From Prochilodus magdalenae (Eukaryota; Chordata; Actinopteri; Characiformes; Prochilodontidae), in contig JAMWET010003610.1 in assembly GCA_024036415.1 (NCBI GenBank), positions 21,001 to 85,000 of the forward strand: 64,000 bases of DNA, written 5' to 3'. The notes beneath the pieces are model-generated. The model did not search any database, was not told the origin of the DNA, and saw nothing but the letters and a program-made list of their open reading frames with translations. The translations under genes and the position numbers were made by a program. Positions 34,456 to 47,672 of the stretch are shown here, piece after piece (position 1 is the first letter of the stretch; each line of letters opens with the position of its first letter).

Positions 34456-34768
34456 GAGCCCTACTATACTATATAACACTATACCCTACTAGAGCCCTGC
34501 TATACTATATTACACTATACCCTACTAGAGCCCTACTATACTATATAACACTATACCCTACTAGAGCCCTACTATACTATATAACACTATACCTTACTAG
34601 AGCCCTACTATACTATATAACACTATACCCTACTAGAGCCCTACTATACTATATAACACTATACCCTACTAGAGCCCTACTATACTATATAACACTATAC
34701 CCTACTAGAGCCCTACTATACTATATAACACTATACCCTACTAGAGCCCTACTATACTATATAACACT
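34456..34768. repeat. 36-bp tandem repeat, ~8.5 near-identical copies
   Basis: The unit is AGAGCCCTACTATACTATAT plus AACACTATACCCTACT. Copies are almost identical (a CTGC for CTAC, a TTACAC for TAACAC, and a CCTTACT variant), which indicates recent expansion or gene-conversion homogenisation. There are no unique spacers, so this is not a CRISPR array. Confidence 0.95.
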
Positions 34769-35714
34769 GATATAACCGTGTCATAAACATGTCATAGCAG
34801 CTGTCATGCTACCATGAGTAGATTTAGTTCTGTAATGTAAATATAATGGTGTCAGGTTATTATCATCTGTAATGCCAGATGATTGATGACATGTTAGCTT
34901 ATTACATGCTAATTGTTGCTAAATGCTGTTTAGTCAGTCATCAAGCAATATTACCTCTGTCATGTTAATGACTGGTAACAGTAACCGGACATTGTTATTG
35001 CTGTTTCTGTACATAGTTTACACACATTGCCAGTTCTTATGTTTAAGGATCATCCTACCTAATAAGGTGAATGCACATGAATGGAGAATTGCGGCATGTG
35101 GCTCTTTGCTCCTCCTCTTTGAAGAAAATGGCCTTTATGCCATCACTCATGCCCTCAGAGAGTGAGATAAAAAACCTGCAGAGAGAGGGCTTCTCAAAAA
35201 AAGAGTGATTTAGTGGAAATGCAAAGTACCCACTTTAATCTTTCGCAAGATGTGCTGGCGTGTGAATGATGCAGTGCCGCACTTTTCGGATCTCATGTAG
35301 AGAGCTGAATGTCAGAGTGTTAAAATCTGTGCTGGAGAGAGTGCTTAAGAGCGCCCAAGAGATTACCTATTGTCATACAAATAAAGCTATTTTTTCAAAA
35401 CACAAACAAAAAGTTTCACTGCACTAATGAGAAAAAGCATGTTTGTGGTCAATACATTCATTTAGGGATGGATATGAAATCAGCCTACAGTCAAATTTTT
35501 AGTATGCAATTTCTGGGTATTTACTGACATAATATTTTGGATAAAAACAAACAAATAATTGTACAACACATGTTTTATTTCTTTTTATTTTTAAACAGGT
35601 GCCATGTTGAACAATATAAGATTTTCTATTCACATTTCAACTTGTAACCAGTAACCACACTAAACATCAAAACCAGTTATGATATGATAAATTCCGTGCA
35701 TATATCAGTCTTAA

Positions 35715-36098
35715 AGGAGCAACATGTATGGTGTGTTGCTTAAAACATTCTAGAATCAACTATAGTTATTAACAGAATGTTAAGATTTTTTTGAACATTT
35801 GATGCTATTTTAAAGATGCCTAAGCATTGTGTTGGAAAGATATCCACTGAAGTTAGCATGCTAACCAGCTAGTCCCTGCCTGTCTGGTAATATTACTTTG
35901 TACTTAAAGAGGTGCTGGTGAGTCTCATTAGTGTTAAATCCACTTTTAGTCTCTACATGAGTAGAAATATTGGTGTAGCTTTCAAGTGCTAATTAATGGG
36001 ATGCAGTTTGGTAAATAAACAGGGGGACAACTGAAAAGAGAGGAGGAGAGACTGTGTGAAGTTTGCCAGATGAATTTGACAAATTACATATTGCTCCT
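35715..36098. mobile_element. MITE with TTAA target duplication (piggyBac-like)
   Basis: The ends AGGAGCAACATGTA (35715-35728) and TACATATTGCTCCT (36085-36098) are inverted repeats with one mismatch. TTAA directly abuts both ends (35711-35714 and 36099-36102). At 384 bp with no coding capacity it fits a non-autonomous element. TTAA duplications are typical of piggyBac. Related fragments lie at 12350-12530 and weakly at 24100-24220. Confidence 0.75.
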
Positions 36099-36102
36099 TT
36101 AA

Positions 36103-37860
36103 AAGTCCATTAACAACAAACACTTGTCAATAAATAGAGGCCATGTAAAAATAATGTAATTTAAAAATTAATTATAACTGTTATTACATAACACCATGTT
36201 TAATTATATGAGGGAAAAACACATGACATTTAAGAACCTGTATGGGCATTGCTAGCAGCTAATGAAACACAACTGCTAAAAGACAAATAATTTATTTCCA
36301 GTAACTATAAAATGAAAAGGATTTAAGAGAACCCAAAAATCCAGGGATACTGGATACTTCAGACTCAGGCAACTCACACGCCTGTATAGACCAGTATACA
36401 TCTTAACAGTGAGGTGGTCTACAATGCCAGTCCTGCTTTTAGAGATCTTACCTGAGTGCTGCTATAGACCATTTGATCCAGAAGGGGGCGCTGCTGAGCC
36501 AGTACTTGAATTGATGCAGAGTGCCTGCTGGGTGCCCCAGCTAATCACACAGGGTTCGATTACGCCCCCTTTTCCTTATCCCCTTCTCCTCTCGTTCATT
36601 AAAACCCTGTTCTACCCTCCTTACATGGCTGTGAACGGCTGGTGAAGGCCCCCCCACAAATCAATAGAACCATCATGGAAAGAAAATCAGCACTGCCTCT
36701 GAGCTAGCTCTGCTTTCACACTCACACAAAAAAGCAGCTCTGGGTGAAATGGCCTATTCAGTCTGCGTCATACGGAAAGAAGTCAGAGTTAAAGCAGTTT
36801 TTCTGCGGCATGGACTGGATAATCACATCCTCGCAGTTGAAGGAGTTTTCACAATGCCCATTCTCTTGGTGGTGTTGTATAGCTGCCTTGTGGTGGCTTA
36901 CTGAATACTAACACAGGGAAATCTTTCAGAGTACAACTGTATTATAAACATTTTATTTCTGATTATAGTTTTACCAAAACATATTTAATAATTCATTTAT
37001 TTATCATATACAATTAAATATGCTGTTTCAGTTATTCTGCTTTGTTACAACATTTGGTTATACCATTCCTAATAGCCTTCTGTGAATCTGCTGCTACTGT
37101 TCTATGTTTTATATGTTGCATAATATGCAGGTCTGTGATTGGCCATACAGCAACTCCACTCTGTATGGAAGTCACTTAGACACTACCTGGGAAATGTTTG
37201 GAGCATTCCCATCTGATGTGACCTGGAAGTACATCTGTCCAGATCTGCCCAGCACTCTTTACTTTGCTTGTGTTTGCTTCATTGATATTGTACAAGCTTT
37301 GTTAAACTATGTGAAACTCTGAATTCCTACAGGAAGTAGAGAACAAGCAGCGTTTTCTTGTCTTTACCTTCTCAGGTAGGCGATGTTGTATACAACATTA
37401 AAGGACGTTATAGATACGAGAGTAAATCTTTGGACTCCTGCATGCTGAAGGTTTTTATATTTCCCGGAAAGCTAGATCCACTGAGGGCTTTGGAGACTTC
37501 ATAAAGGAAATATATGATGATAAATCCAACACTGACACGGTTATTGTTGTTGGTGGCACTGTTAACTATCCACTGATGCCTTTGGTTCAGCCAGTCGACC
37601 ACTTAGACGCTGTGCTTTTGGCCTGTCGACCAATCAGTGACTGTGTTCTTGTCATGGTCATCATGGTCTGACCCTAGATCATGATCGTAAAAGCCTTTAA
37701 AAAGGAATTTAATCAAATTTTCTCCAAATTTCTGCATTGTTCAGTTGTTGAGAAGACGTTTTTGCATGCAGTGTTGATAAAGGTAAAATATTTTGGGGAC
37801 TATTGCAGCTTTGAGACCCCTGGATGTACCTCTTCATGAATAGATTTTAAAAAGTACATT
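36103..37860. other. Gene-free stretch
   Basis: Open frames at 36409-36645 and 37104-37322 show no domain or splice support. No repeat was recognised. Confidence 0.4.
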
Positions 37861-37861
37861 T

Positions 37862-38310
37862 AAGCACATGGCCAAAAGTATGTAGAAATCCTTCCTCATG
37901 ATTGACTTATACACATATTATACACATATTATACACATATTGTGTATAACCAGGTGTATAACCTCAAGCACATAGCCAATCTCCACAGACAAACGCTGGC
38001 AGTGGAATAAGCTTAGTCGTTAACTAAACTGTGGTACTATCATAAGTCAGTTTGAGAAATGGCTTCCCTATTAGATCTGCCCCAGCCAACTATAAGTGCT
38101 ATTGAAGTGCAATGCAAGCATCTAGAATGAACTACACAGAGTGGAGCTGCCAAGTGCTGAAGCACACAGCGTGTAAAAATAGTGCATCCTCTGTTGCATC
38201 ACTCACTAACAGTGCCTAACTGTTTATAGAAGCAACATCAGCACAAGAACTATGCAAAAGACTTTCCATGTCCAAGTACCAGCATACAAGCCTAAACCTT
38301 GACCCCTAAA
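37862..38310 (+). mobile_element. Decayed Tc1-like element (5' part)
   Basis: It opens AGCACATGGCCAAAAGTATG, the terminal-repeat motif of a common fish Tc1 family, followed by the family leader (CTATTAGATCTGCCCCAGCC, GAATGAACTACACAGAGTGG). The end of the region (GAAGCAACATCAGCACAAGA, TTTCCATGTCCAAGTACCAG) corresponds to the helix-turn-helix part of the transposase with deletions. The catalytic half is missing. Copies of the same family include 59110-59695. Confidence 0.72.
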
Positions 38311-38675
38311 GTCACAGGAGCTGTAACAAAGCATTTTGGACAGTGGATGAATACAAATGTGCAGTGAGCAAAATTGGGAAAACTGAGATATGTAAAGGAG
38401 GCATATAAATCTATTCCGCAAGCCCTCCAAAATAAAAGAATGAATAATAGGTCCCTTTTACGGCCTTCGGTCTGGCCTACCAACAAGATGGCTAGCCTAT
38501 GTATCCTATTCAAAAAGTATGGCACATGTTGTATTGAATTTCATTTTATATTTTTTGCAACATATAAAACTCAGATAAGCAGTAAATCATAGTTGTTCAC
38601 TGAAATATGCAGTAATGCTATACTTAATTTAGCATTTGTGGAAGAAGTAATTTGAGGAGTACGTTAGTGTTTGAA

Positions 38676-39122
38676 TATGCCTTTATATATGCCTTTATAT
38701 ATGCCTTTATATGCCTTTATATATGCCTTTATATATGCCTTTATATGCCTTTAAATATGCCTTTATATATGCCTTTATGTGCCTTTATATATGCCTTTAA
38801 ATGCCTTTATATGCCTTTATATATGCCTTTATATGCCTTTAAATATGCCTTTATATGCCCCTATATATGCCTTTATATATGCCTTTATATGCCTTTATAT
38901 ATGCCTTTGTATATGCCTTTAAATGCCTTTATATGCCTTTATATATGCCTTTATATGCCTTTATATATGCCTTTATATATGCCTTTATATGCCTTTAAAT
39001 ATGCCTTTATATATGCCTTTAAATGCCTTTATATGCCTTTATATATGCCTTTATATGCCTTTATATATGCCTTTATATGCCTTTATATATGCCTTTATAT
39101 ATGCCTTTATATGCCTTTATGG
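38676..39122. repeat. ATATGCCTTT minisatellite (10/12-bp alternating units)
   Basis: About 40 units of ATATGCCTTT or ATATATGCCTTT alternate irregularly, with occasional AAATGCCTTT. The mix gives a 169-residue plus-strand open frame rich in YAFI/CLYI/MPLY, which is an artefact of low complexity rather than a protein gene. Confidence 0.95.
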
Positions 39123-40840
39123 CCTTACAGTTCTTGGAGTTTCAATGTTAGTAACTATTAACATTTCATTATGTACATGTTATACATTAGTGAATGGTGT
39201 TATTGTGTGCTGGTTTCATGAAGGAGAGGTTAGATATACCTTATTCCTCGTTACAGCAGAAAAACAGAGACTCTGTACTTGCTTCACTTCCAGTCAATGT
39301 CTTCTTATAATGTCACTGTGACATCCAACAACTGTACTAAACATGGCACTTTAGGTCTGTACCGTGTAACCCAAAACTTTCTCCATGCGCTTATTGTACA
39401 AAAAGAACTCCACTGGGCAAATCAGAACTGAGAAGCTGCACAGCTGAAAAGACTTCAGAGGTTGGCTCTGTCTCTTCATGCTTTCCAATTGTTCCAGGTT
39501 CAGTGAGTTTTGGACATTTTTCACTCCAAGAAAAACAATTTCTGAAAAGCTTAGCCCAAATCCTTCATCTGGTGAGCTGAAGGGCTGGAAGGCAGTGACC
39601 AGTGAACAAAACTTTATTAGGCTGACCTCTCTTTCTCTTCTTACGCACACATTCACACTTAGATGCACACAGTCTCACACAGCTACACCAATACCCTCCA
39701 TACAGAGTCCAATTATGAGGTAGAAGCACCCCACCAAGACGGAGAGAGAGATAGAGATAGAGAGGGATAAAGTGGGGGAGAGAGAGCGTGAGATATTGTT
39801 TCCGTCTAAGGTCGTGATTACATTCCATTCACATGTGAGCTCTCCTGGAAAAGCCCCACGGTTAGGAGAACTATAGCTTGAAAGCTAATTTTAACAAGCG
39901 AAGGCGTGAGAAAGGGAAGAAGCAGAAAGTGGCAGGAGCGCAAAATCTCCTCCATCAGCACCTCCATCGTTACATTTCTCTCACCTACACATGAAAGACG
40001 AGCAAAACGGTAAGAAAAGAAAAACCTAATGCACCGACAACCACTTATTCACCGGTGCTAAAAGCATGGCTTCATTGTAACCATTGACTCAGCATCATTT
40101 AGGAGCAATGTCAGACCCATTTGAACCTGCTAAAAGGAAAAAACAGTACTGAGGGAGCATTGGATAAACATGTGAACACGAAACTGACATTTACAAACCT
40201 CTGAGTTAGCTCACCCACACTGTGTGGCATGAAACGAAGGGAAAAAAGCATGATTGTTTGCTTTGGAGACAAAGAGCCGTGTGGTAACAAAAGAACTAGC
40301 CTTCACAAACCCAAGGTGAGAAAGAATGCAAGGACGGCGGACGGTGTGGGTGAGGAGAGGTGGGAGGACTGAAGATCCACTCTGCTTTCCACATGTCCCA
40401 TTGTGAAATCTGTTTAAGTTGAAGACTGATTAGAGGATCAAGTGCTCATGAGGGGTTCTCCTCTCCCAGGGGACACTTAGAGCGGTGGACAGAGGACAGT
40501 TTGGCAGGGCTGGCTGATAACTGTGGATTATTCATTGCATTTTTCACTGCAGTAGTTTGTGATAGATCATAAATAACAAGTCCATCAGTTAATGGTTGGC
40601 GTGCAATCCACAAACAGCTCATGAAGTTTAACAGCAGTTCCCAGCTCTGAAGACACAAGAAGAGCACGCTCTAAATCTCATGTGCCGTCCATAGCCAAGG
40701 GACAGACACAGCTCAGGGGTTATATTACAACATGCTAACTCTAGAAGCTTCTATTATCTGGTTAGTCGACTTTGGTTTTAACTCCAGAAAAACTCCAGTG
40801 AAAAGCATCCACACTCCACAGGGGGACAATTGAGAGAGTC
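39123..40840. other. Gene-free stretch
   Basis: A GA/GATA-rich patch lies at 39740-39785. Open frames on both strands overlap and carry no domain. Nothing else is recognised. Confidence 0.4.
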
Positions 40841-40844
40841 CTGA

Positions 40845-41125
40845 TTGGCTGCATCAGTGTCTGATACAGGAACTCCACTTATAACACAGAACCATACGGT
40901 TCAGATGGTCTGAGACTCACTACCCACTACTGACACCTCCTACCACAGGCACTGGATCCAGCTTTGTGGATAACCCCTTCCACCCCTCTCACTCAATCTC
41001 CAGCCATCCAACAGAAAGTACCAGCTCTTCGGTTCCATCACCACAAGGCTCTGCAAAAGCTTCTTCCCTCAGGCAGTCAGATTACTTAATACTCTGATGC
41101 CCCCCAACATCCAAACCTAGACCCT
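40845..41125 (+). pseudogene. LINE ORF2 C-terminal fragment
   Basis: It reads LIGCISVWYRNSTYN-like residues near 40850, then after frame changes YQLFGSITTRLCKSFFPQAV and RLLNTLMPPN (about 41020-41120). These are the closing motifs of fish non-LTR ORF2 proteins (usual form F.....TTRLKNSFFPQAVRLLN). It is from the same general type of element as 30480-30985, a little further downstream in the protein. Confidence 0.75.
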
Positions 41126-43930
41126 TTAAAACATCCACAATAGATGCCAAACTATTTAATTCCCATTCCATTGTTTTTCATGGAGCCATCATAGAAAATT
41201 CTGCCACCTCCAGTGGCAATGTTCTGCAGACTGCAAGCAGTAAGCAATGGACCACAGCTGTGGAATGCACCAAATGTTGTATTGTTCTGGTTGGGAGGAG
41301 ACATGGGTATTACACATCTCGTTATTGAGAATTTCTAGTATGTAGCTGTGGTGAACAGTTCTGCAGTGTAGAGGCAGAGACTGTGTATGAATATCCACCG
41401 TGTGCAAGCTTTAGCAGTTACTGCTGCATCATTCATGTCACTCATGAGGTAGTCCGTTTGTAAAAGTGGTCTGTCTGGCTTACAGGAAGAATGGTACTCT
41501 GCACCCTGCTCTGCTCTGCTCTGCACTCGATGCATGCCATGTAATAAATAAAGACTCATTGAAAGTTTTTGTTGACAGAACACACACCTATGAGTAACAT
41601 TTGGATAGCCAACTGTAAACGTTTCCTAGATTCTTATCTTGCATGTAACCTAACTACATATGCCTTCATTTAAAATTAACCTGAATCTGAATCACACCTA
41701 ACCTCAGTACTAATACAGACAATGGTGAGAATGTACTGACTTTCAGCAGATAGCTTGTTGATATTTTCACTGGAGGCTAAACAAAAACGGTGAGATCAAC
41801 TGATGTGATAATTATGCACAGTATCCAACTGCCAGACACAAGATCTGATAATTGGCAGTCCATGGCCATGCATCAAGACCCATGTAAATACCAGGTGTGA
41901 ACAGTTATATGACCTGCATTTTACTTTACATCAGATTACTTGAGATACTAAAGTTGTCAGTATCAAGGAAGCATATTACCTACCCAAAAAGCATGTGGAT
42001 GTGGACAAATATATGGCACTGCTGGCCCATGGTTGGGACTTGCCAAACTGCATGCAAGCCAACATTTAGCAGATCTGGGCCACTGGGTAGAAACACAACA
42101 GTGCTGCCTTCCACTGACACTGGCAAACTGTATGCAAACAGGAATAGCTGAGTGGTGCATTAAGCATTTGCCGCATCATCAAGAGATCATGAGTTCAATG
42201 ATTTTTGTAATGGCCAGGCTTTTGTACAAGGGTTTATGAGTGATGGATTCGGTAGTGGTAGATTAAAGGTGGCTGAGATGATGACCTCTAAAGGTAGTAA
42301 ACAGATTGGACCCTGGCAACCGCATCTGACCCTCTTCCATTGCATGTAGTATGTAAACCGCAAATAAATGGTTTGGGCCATAGCCAGTTATCTATCTGGG
42401 TAGGTTGCAGTGATGAGGTTGCAGGCACTCCAAATATCCTATGAGAGAGCTTCACATCAGTTACACTGTGTCCTTGTTCTTTTTTTTTGCTAGATTCAGA
42501 TTTCTGTTTTTTATGCCACATCCCATCTCCAGGCTCCAAATTGTCAGTGTGGGAAAAATGAGCAGCAGGAGTCTCTCTATTGTCTGCAGTTTGCAGCAAG
42601 AATTACATAACACAAGAGTTTCAATGAAAACTTCCCCCCACTGTGCAGTTACTGAGCTGCCAGCATGTGAGGCGGCCACATATCAGCCATCCATCTACCT
42701 ATCTGCTTGCTCTCCTTTCAGCTGCTGCTGCTGCAAAATACCGCGTCTGCTTTGACACCGTCAAAGAGAGGAGGCATGGTTGACCTTGGCCATGCGCGTT
42801 ACTCAAAAGCTGAGCAGGGAACACCGACAATGCATGCTTTTGTTGCTGGATCTTCGCAGGTACCGCAGGACGCTAATCGGAAAAGTATTCGAGGCGGTTG
42901 CCATGACAACCTAGTTGCGAAAAGAAGAAAAAACTAATTGCAAAATTCCTGGCAGAGTAGGAAGGGAGAAATGCCGTCCCGAGGACACTAGGAATGAAAA
43001 ATATGCCTTTGCACAAGCACGTCGGGGTTGTGGGTACAGGTATGGGACAGAAAGAGAGAAGCAGACCTGCAGTGGCACCGTTTTCACCCTCTGCTAATGT
43101 TAAAAAAGCCTGAAAAACACTTTACAAAGTTTACACAGTCTATAAATTAATTATCAGCTGTAAGATTTCACAAACATCGATGAAAACGGAATAAAAAGAA
43201 AAAAGACAATTTGCCGCAACTACAAAGTCAAGCTTTACAGATTATGTCATTTAATTTAGTGAGAATATTACACACACAGTCAGGTGCTGCTGTCAAAATA
43301 CTGTCATATCGACTCAAGACATGGGAGGAGGCCATGATTCTGATGTGGGAAATGCTCTTTTAATAACACCAGCAGAACGGCCCATTCAAATTTCCACTAA
43401 CCAAAATGTACATTTGGATCCTCACAGTGATGAACACTGAACACCAAACACCCACACAATAACCCCACTTCCTGTCACAGAATAAAACAAGCAACACATA
43501 CCACACTTGTAACTGATAAGACAACATTAACAACATGAAATGTCCCTTTTCCGGACAGTGCACACCTCCAATGATTCTGCAGCTATGACAGTCAGCGTGG
43601 CCATGCCAGTGCTAGCCTGCAGTGGGTCACTCAAATATCTATGCATATAAACAATCATATTCAGACACCACTCTACAACCTTTTCTCCATGATTCCATAA
43701 CCATTGAAAAAGCCGTTCAGACATTTTTAGAAATATAATAATAATAAAAAAAAGGACTCACCCACACCTATTCAGGATATGCTAACTTAGAAATTATTTA
43801 GAAATAATGTCTTATAATAATAAAAAAAGTAGAGGCCACTTGCTGCCGTGAGGTAAATGCCAAAAAGTCTACATTACAGCTTCATTTTACCTGTTTTAAA
43901 TCATGGTTACTATTGAAGTCACATTTCAGT
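41126..43930. other. Gene-free stretch
   Basis: No exon or clear repeat recognised. The segment 42740-43070 is less AT-rich and unique-looking. Open frames overlap on both strands. Confidence 0.4.
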
Positions 43931-44129
43931 GGTTGGGGTAGCTCAGTGGGTAACACCACTACTCAGGGTGCCACCTCTATGTGTGGGAGACCGGGGTTCA
44001 AATCCCGGTCTGGGTGACTATACTGTGCTACACCAATAAGAGTCCTTGGGCAAGACTCCTAACACTACGTTGGCCTACCTGTAATCATTAACCTTGTAAG
44101 TCGCTCTGGATAAGCTAAATACCGTAATA
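43931..44129 (+). repeat. tRNA-derived SINE
   Basis: The 5' part has an A-box-like TAGCTCAGTGGGTAACACC and a B box GGTTCAAATCCCGG, the polymerase III promoter of a tRNA-like head. The 3' part ends TTGTAAGTCGCTCTGGATAA and GCTAAATACCGTAATAT, a tail shared by several fish SINEs and their partner LINEs. The same tail appears alone, inverted, at 53582-53635. The cloverleaf stems do not close well, so it is not a working tRNA gene. Confidence 0.82.
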
Positions 44130-46993
44130 TTTCTGATATTGTTTATTATAGTGAGATATTGTCCAGTTTTTAGATTTAAATTGACTTTTAGAATTAAATT
44201 GACATCTCCATTAAAATACCTGAACACAGGACATCCTGACTCCCAAAAGTGTGAAAAAGTAAAGCTAACTCTCAACACTGCTTACCTGTCAGTCATGTTT
44301 CAGACACAGTTCTGGATGCTCAGTAGATGAAAACAGCAGTGTTAAAGATTTATAGATGTTAGAGTGATACAGTGTTAGACATTTCAAACAGACGTGTTTT
44401 GCCCATCCAACCCCCCAAAAAGGCTCAAAGGTTTAAAAGCAACCTTCAATCTAGAGAGTGCTCTTAAAAAATGTACTGTATATAGATAACAACAGTATAT
44501 TATTTATCATTTAATCAATACTTTTCCCTCATATTGACATGTACACTGTACACACAATATTACTGAATATGAAATATTACTGAATGAAATAACAGTCATA
44601 GGACAGGCAAACAGTAGTGTACATTTTGAGCGTTGATTTTAAACCATTTAAAGCTGAAAATTGGTTTTGTATGCGTTATGTAGTTGCTGTCATGCCATTG
44701 AGCTAATAAACGAGTTGCTGCTGTGTGAGTTCCCACCTGTGTAGTTTCATTTAGCTAAACCAACATCCAAAAAGCATTTAGCGGTCTAATGATTTTAACA
44801 AAAGCTGTGCTGTACACCAATTCTGCAGGACGTTTTTGCCATCATACTGCAGAGCTGCATGTCCCACATCGTAAAAGTAAGCATTTGTGAGTGAAGAGGC
44901 TGAGAGAAACATTTATAGGATACTTTTCATAAGGCTGCACGATACCTACATAAGCTTGTCATGATAACTGACAAAATTCCACATAAATGTCTATTGAGCT
45001 ATTTTCCAATATGCGTCTTTTGCTATCAAGATTACAAAGGCCAGTACAGGGGTAGTTAGGACCTGCACAAGCTAGAATACGTTTACAGACTAGACAACCA
45101 AGCCTTTATGACTCCTATTGGCATAAACAATTATAAACATTTGCATAGGGTTATGCCAGTTGTTATGACAGGCTTGTATAGGTGTCATATAGCCATGTAT
45201 AAGCAAGGCCATTTTCAGTAAAATCTAGCGAGGTTCATGAATAAAAGACCATGGTCCATCAGTTCAGCATGAGCAATGTACAAACACAGGGAAAAGAATG
45301 GGTGAGCAGCACTAAATGCAGACCAATTTTTCACTGAGAAATTCCTCAGGCCTGAGCCTGACGGGTTTATGACTGACTGCACTACTGGCTTCGGTGCTTC
45401 TTCAACATCACAGCAGCATTACTGAACTGCCCTCATTCACTTGCTCATAGGAACAAAGTGGAGAGAGAGGGAGAGAGAATAAGAGATAGAGGGAGAGAGA
45501 GATATGCTGCCTGTATCAAATTACTTTCTATGCACTTCTTTCCTTCTACCAACCCTTGTTCTTTCCCTACTTTGCTCTAGGGGATACTTTTGATTTTATT
45601 ATTTAACAAACTTTTTCCATGAGTGAGGTTCTGTGTGGCCTGTGTGCAGGTACAGTATATGTATGGATTGTTCCAAAACCACACTTTCACATATCCTGGT
45701 GTTTCCCAAGATTTCCCATTTAGCCCAACAATATAAGCCAGACATGAATATTGTCTCACTGGAATGTCCCTCATATGGGTTTAACTTTAAACATACACTT
45801 ATATATCAGACAGATCTTTAGATTTGGCCGATAATTCAAACTGATTTTTGATGACATGTTTACTGGGCTCTAAAAGAGCTGAATGTTTAGGCTGACAGCT
45901 GGTGTACTAAAATACCTGCAATTTATTCATTATACTCCTTTTGTAACCCTGCAGTGATAATTGTTATTATTTCTCATAATGCTAATGCATGTAGATAAGG
46001 TACTAATTTTTATGTTTAATAAATATATTAATCTATTGGCATTAGCAGATATGAACATGAAAAAAATCTGATATCACCATCAGCCCAGAATTCCCATATC
46101 ACTCCGTGTCCTGTGCTCAGTGCTCGCATGCATTACGCTACTACTGAGACACTTAAATATTTGAACTATGTAAATGTTTTAATATTAATAAACACAAAAT
46201 GATGCTTTTACATGATTAATGCTACTCAGTTTACATCATTGAAAAATTAATTGCCCCTTCAGTTTCCTACATCCCTATGTTAAAAAAGTAATCAATAATT
46301 TGGGTTTAATTTCATAAGCCACACAGGCATAAAAATACAAAGGACAATGAATTTTGATAAAAGCTATATACGCAGTATATACACACACAGTAGTATATCA
46401 CTTGAGACCTCTGTTCTGTGACATTGCGCCAAAGAAACACTCACAGGCTCCTTTGGTGGCAGATTGAAACATGTTTTCCGTGTAATTAAAAGGGAACCTT
46501 GTCACATTCCCAGAATGGAACACCTACTCGGTCCTCAATTCCATAGAACTGAAGTAAGGGACAGGTTTAGATGTAGCCATAGCATTATACAGCGAGCTAC
46601 AGTAATATAGATGTCAATAGACAGGACCACAAATTGAGAAAACAAACCTGTGTGTCTGCTGAAATAAGACTGTAACCCATGACTAACTGTAAACAGCAGT
46701 CTGGGTTTATGACCTGTGCTAGATGAGAGCATTCCAAAACGCGTCTCCTTCCACTCACACCAACAGCAGCTCCACACTCAACACTTAAATATAATGACCT
46801 TTTTTTGAGGAAAAATAATGTTGGTGTCGTAATATCTCTCCACAGGGTGAGGCGTGTGTGGCCGCAGTGCTGCTGACAGGGCTGGTAATGGGAAAAGGAA
46901 TCATGGCTGTAGATTCTAATGAATCTTTATGATTTAGTTACTTCCCCTATGGACTAGGACTGTAGCCTCTATAGCTCTCGGTACAGTCTCTAT

Positions 46994-47026
<33 letters not shown>

Positions 47027-47179
47027 GGTGTGAGCCTCATATTAGCTGCTTTTAAGAGGGAAGCAGTGGAAGGGCTTAGTCTTGGCAGCTGGGAGGGCAA
47101 AGGCTTTATTGATCACACTAATACAGCGGTCAAGTCTTTTACTGGACAAGCTGCCTTACCTGGTCCACACAACGTTATG
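44130..47179. other. Gene-free stretch
   Basis: GA-rich run at 45460-45505 and a CAG repeat at 46996-47025. No exon recognised. Confidence 0.4.
46996..47025 (+). repeat. (CAG)10 trinucleotide repeat
   Basis: Ten uninterrupted CAG units. No splice or coding context supports a glutamine or serine tract here. Confidence 0.95.
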
Positions 47180-47672
47180 TACAGTCATCATCAAAAATAT
47201 AGCTGCACCCAGAAGGAAGTGTGGGATTGGAGTGCTATTGGGAAGGAAGATAAAGGTTACCAGGAACAATAAATGACGATACATTTACACTCATATAGGC
47301 AATATTCATTGAGCTACACATCTAGAAGTAGTGTCTCTCAGTATGGTGTCAGGCTGCCATGTTTGCTAACACAACACATGACCAATACCGTCTCGGTTTG
47401 GAGTTGTATTGTTTCTTAAAGGCGTCCCATGATAGTCCATGCCATGCCACTTGAATATTCTCATACAGTTGCTGCAGATTGTGGGGTAGGGGTGGAGTAA
47501 CACTAAGTCTTCTGGACAGGTGACACCAAATTCATCTTGGCGCTGACCACAGTGCCCCCACAAACGGATTTGTTGGTCGTCTCCACCAAGACATCACTGA
47601 AGATGACCCGCAGCCTAGCCACGAAGTTGAATTCCTTTTGGTTGATTCCTTCCGGGTGTAACTATTTATGCA
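47180..47672 (-). mobile_element. Tc1-like element, family with GTTGCACCCAGAAGGAA ends, deleted copy
   Basis: The left end is CAAAAATATAGCTGCACCCAGAAGGAAG and the right end TTCCTTCCGGGTGTAACTA, inverted to each other. The interior on the minus strand includes VWGHCGQRQDEF and PYPTICSNCMRIFKWHGMD, derived from the catalytic/C-terminal part of a transposase. About 490 bp remain, much shorter than a full element, so it is a deletion derivative. Confidence 0.68.

Noticed and set aside
34456..34768. Possible CRISPR array with 36-bp repeats
   Set aside because: The repeats are head-to-tail without unique spacers, and the genome is eukaryotic.
38652..39161. 169-codon open frame rich in YAFI/MPLY
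   Set aside because: Pure translation of the ATATGCCTTT minisatellite, with no start context or unique sequence.
43931..44010. tRNA gene
   Set aside because: The A and B boxes are present but the stems do not close and a SINE tail follows. It is a SINE head.
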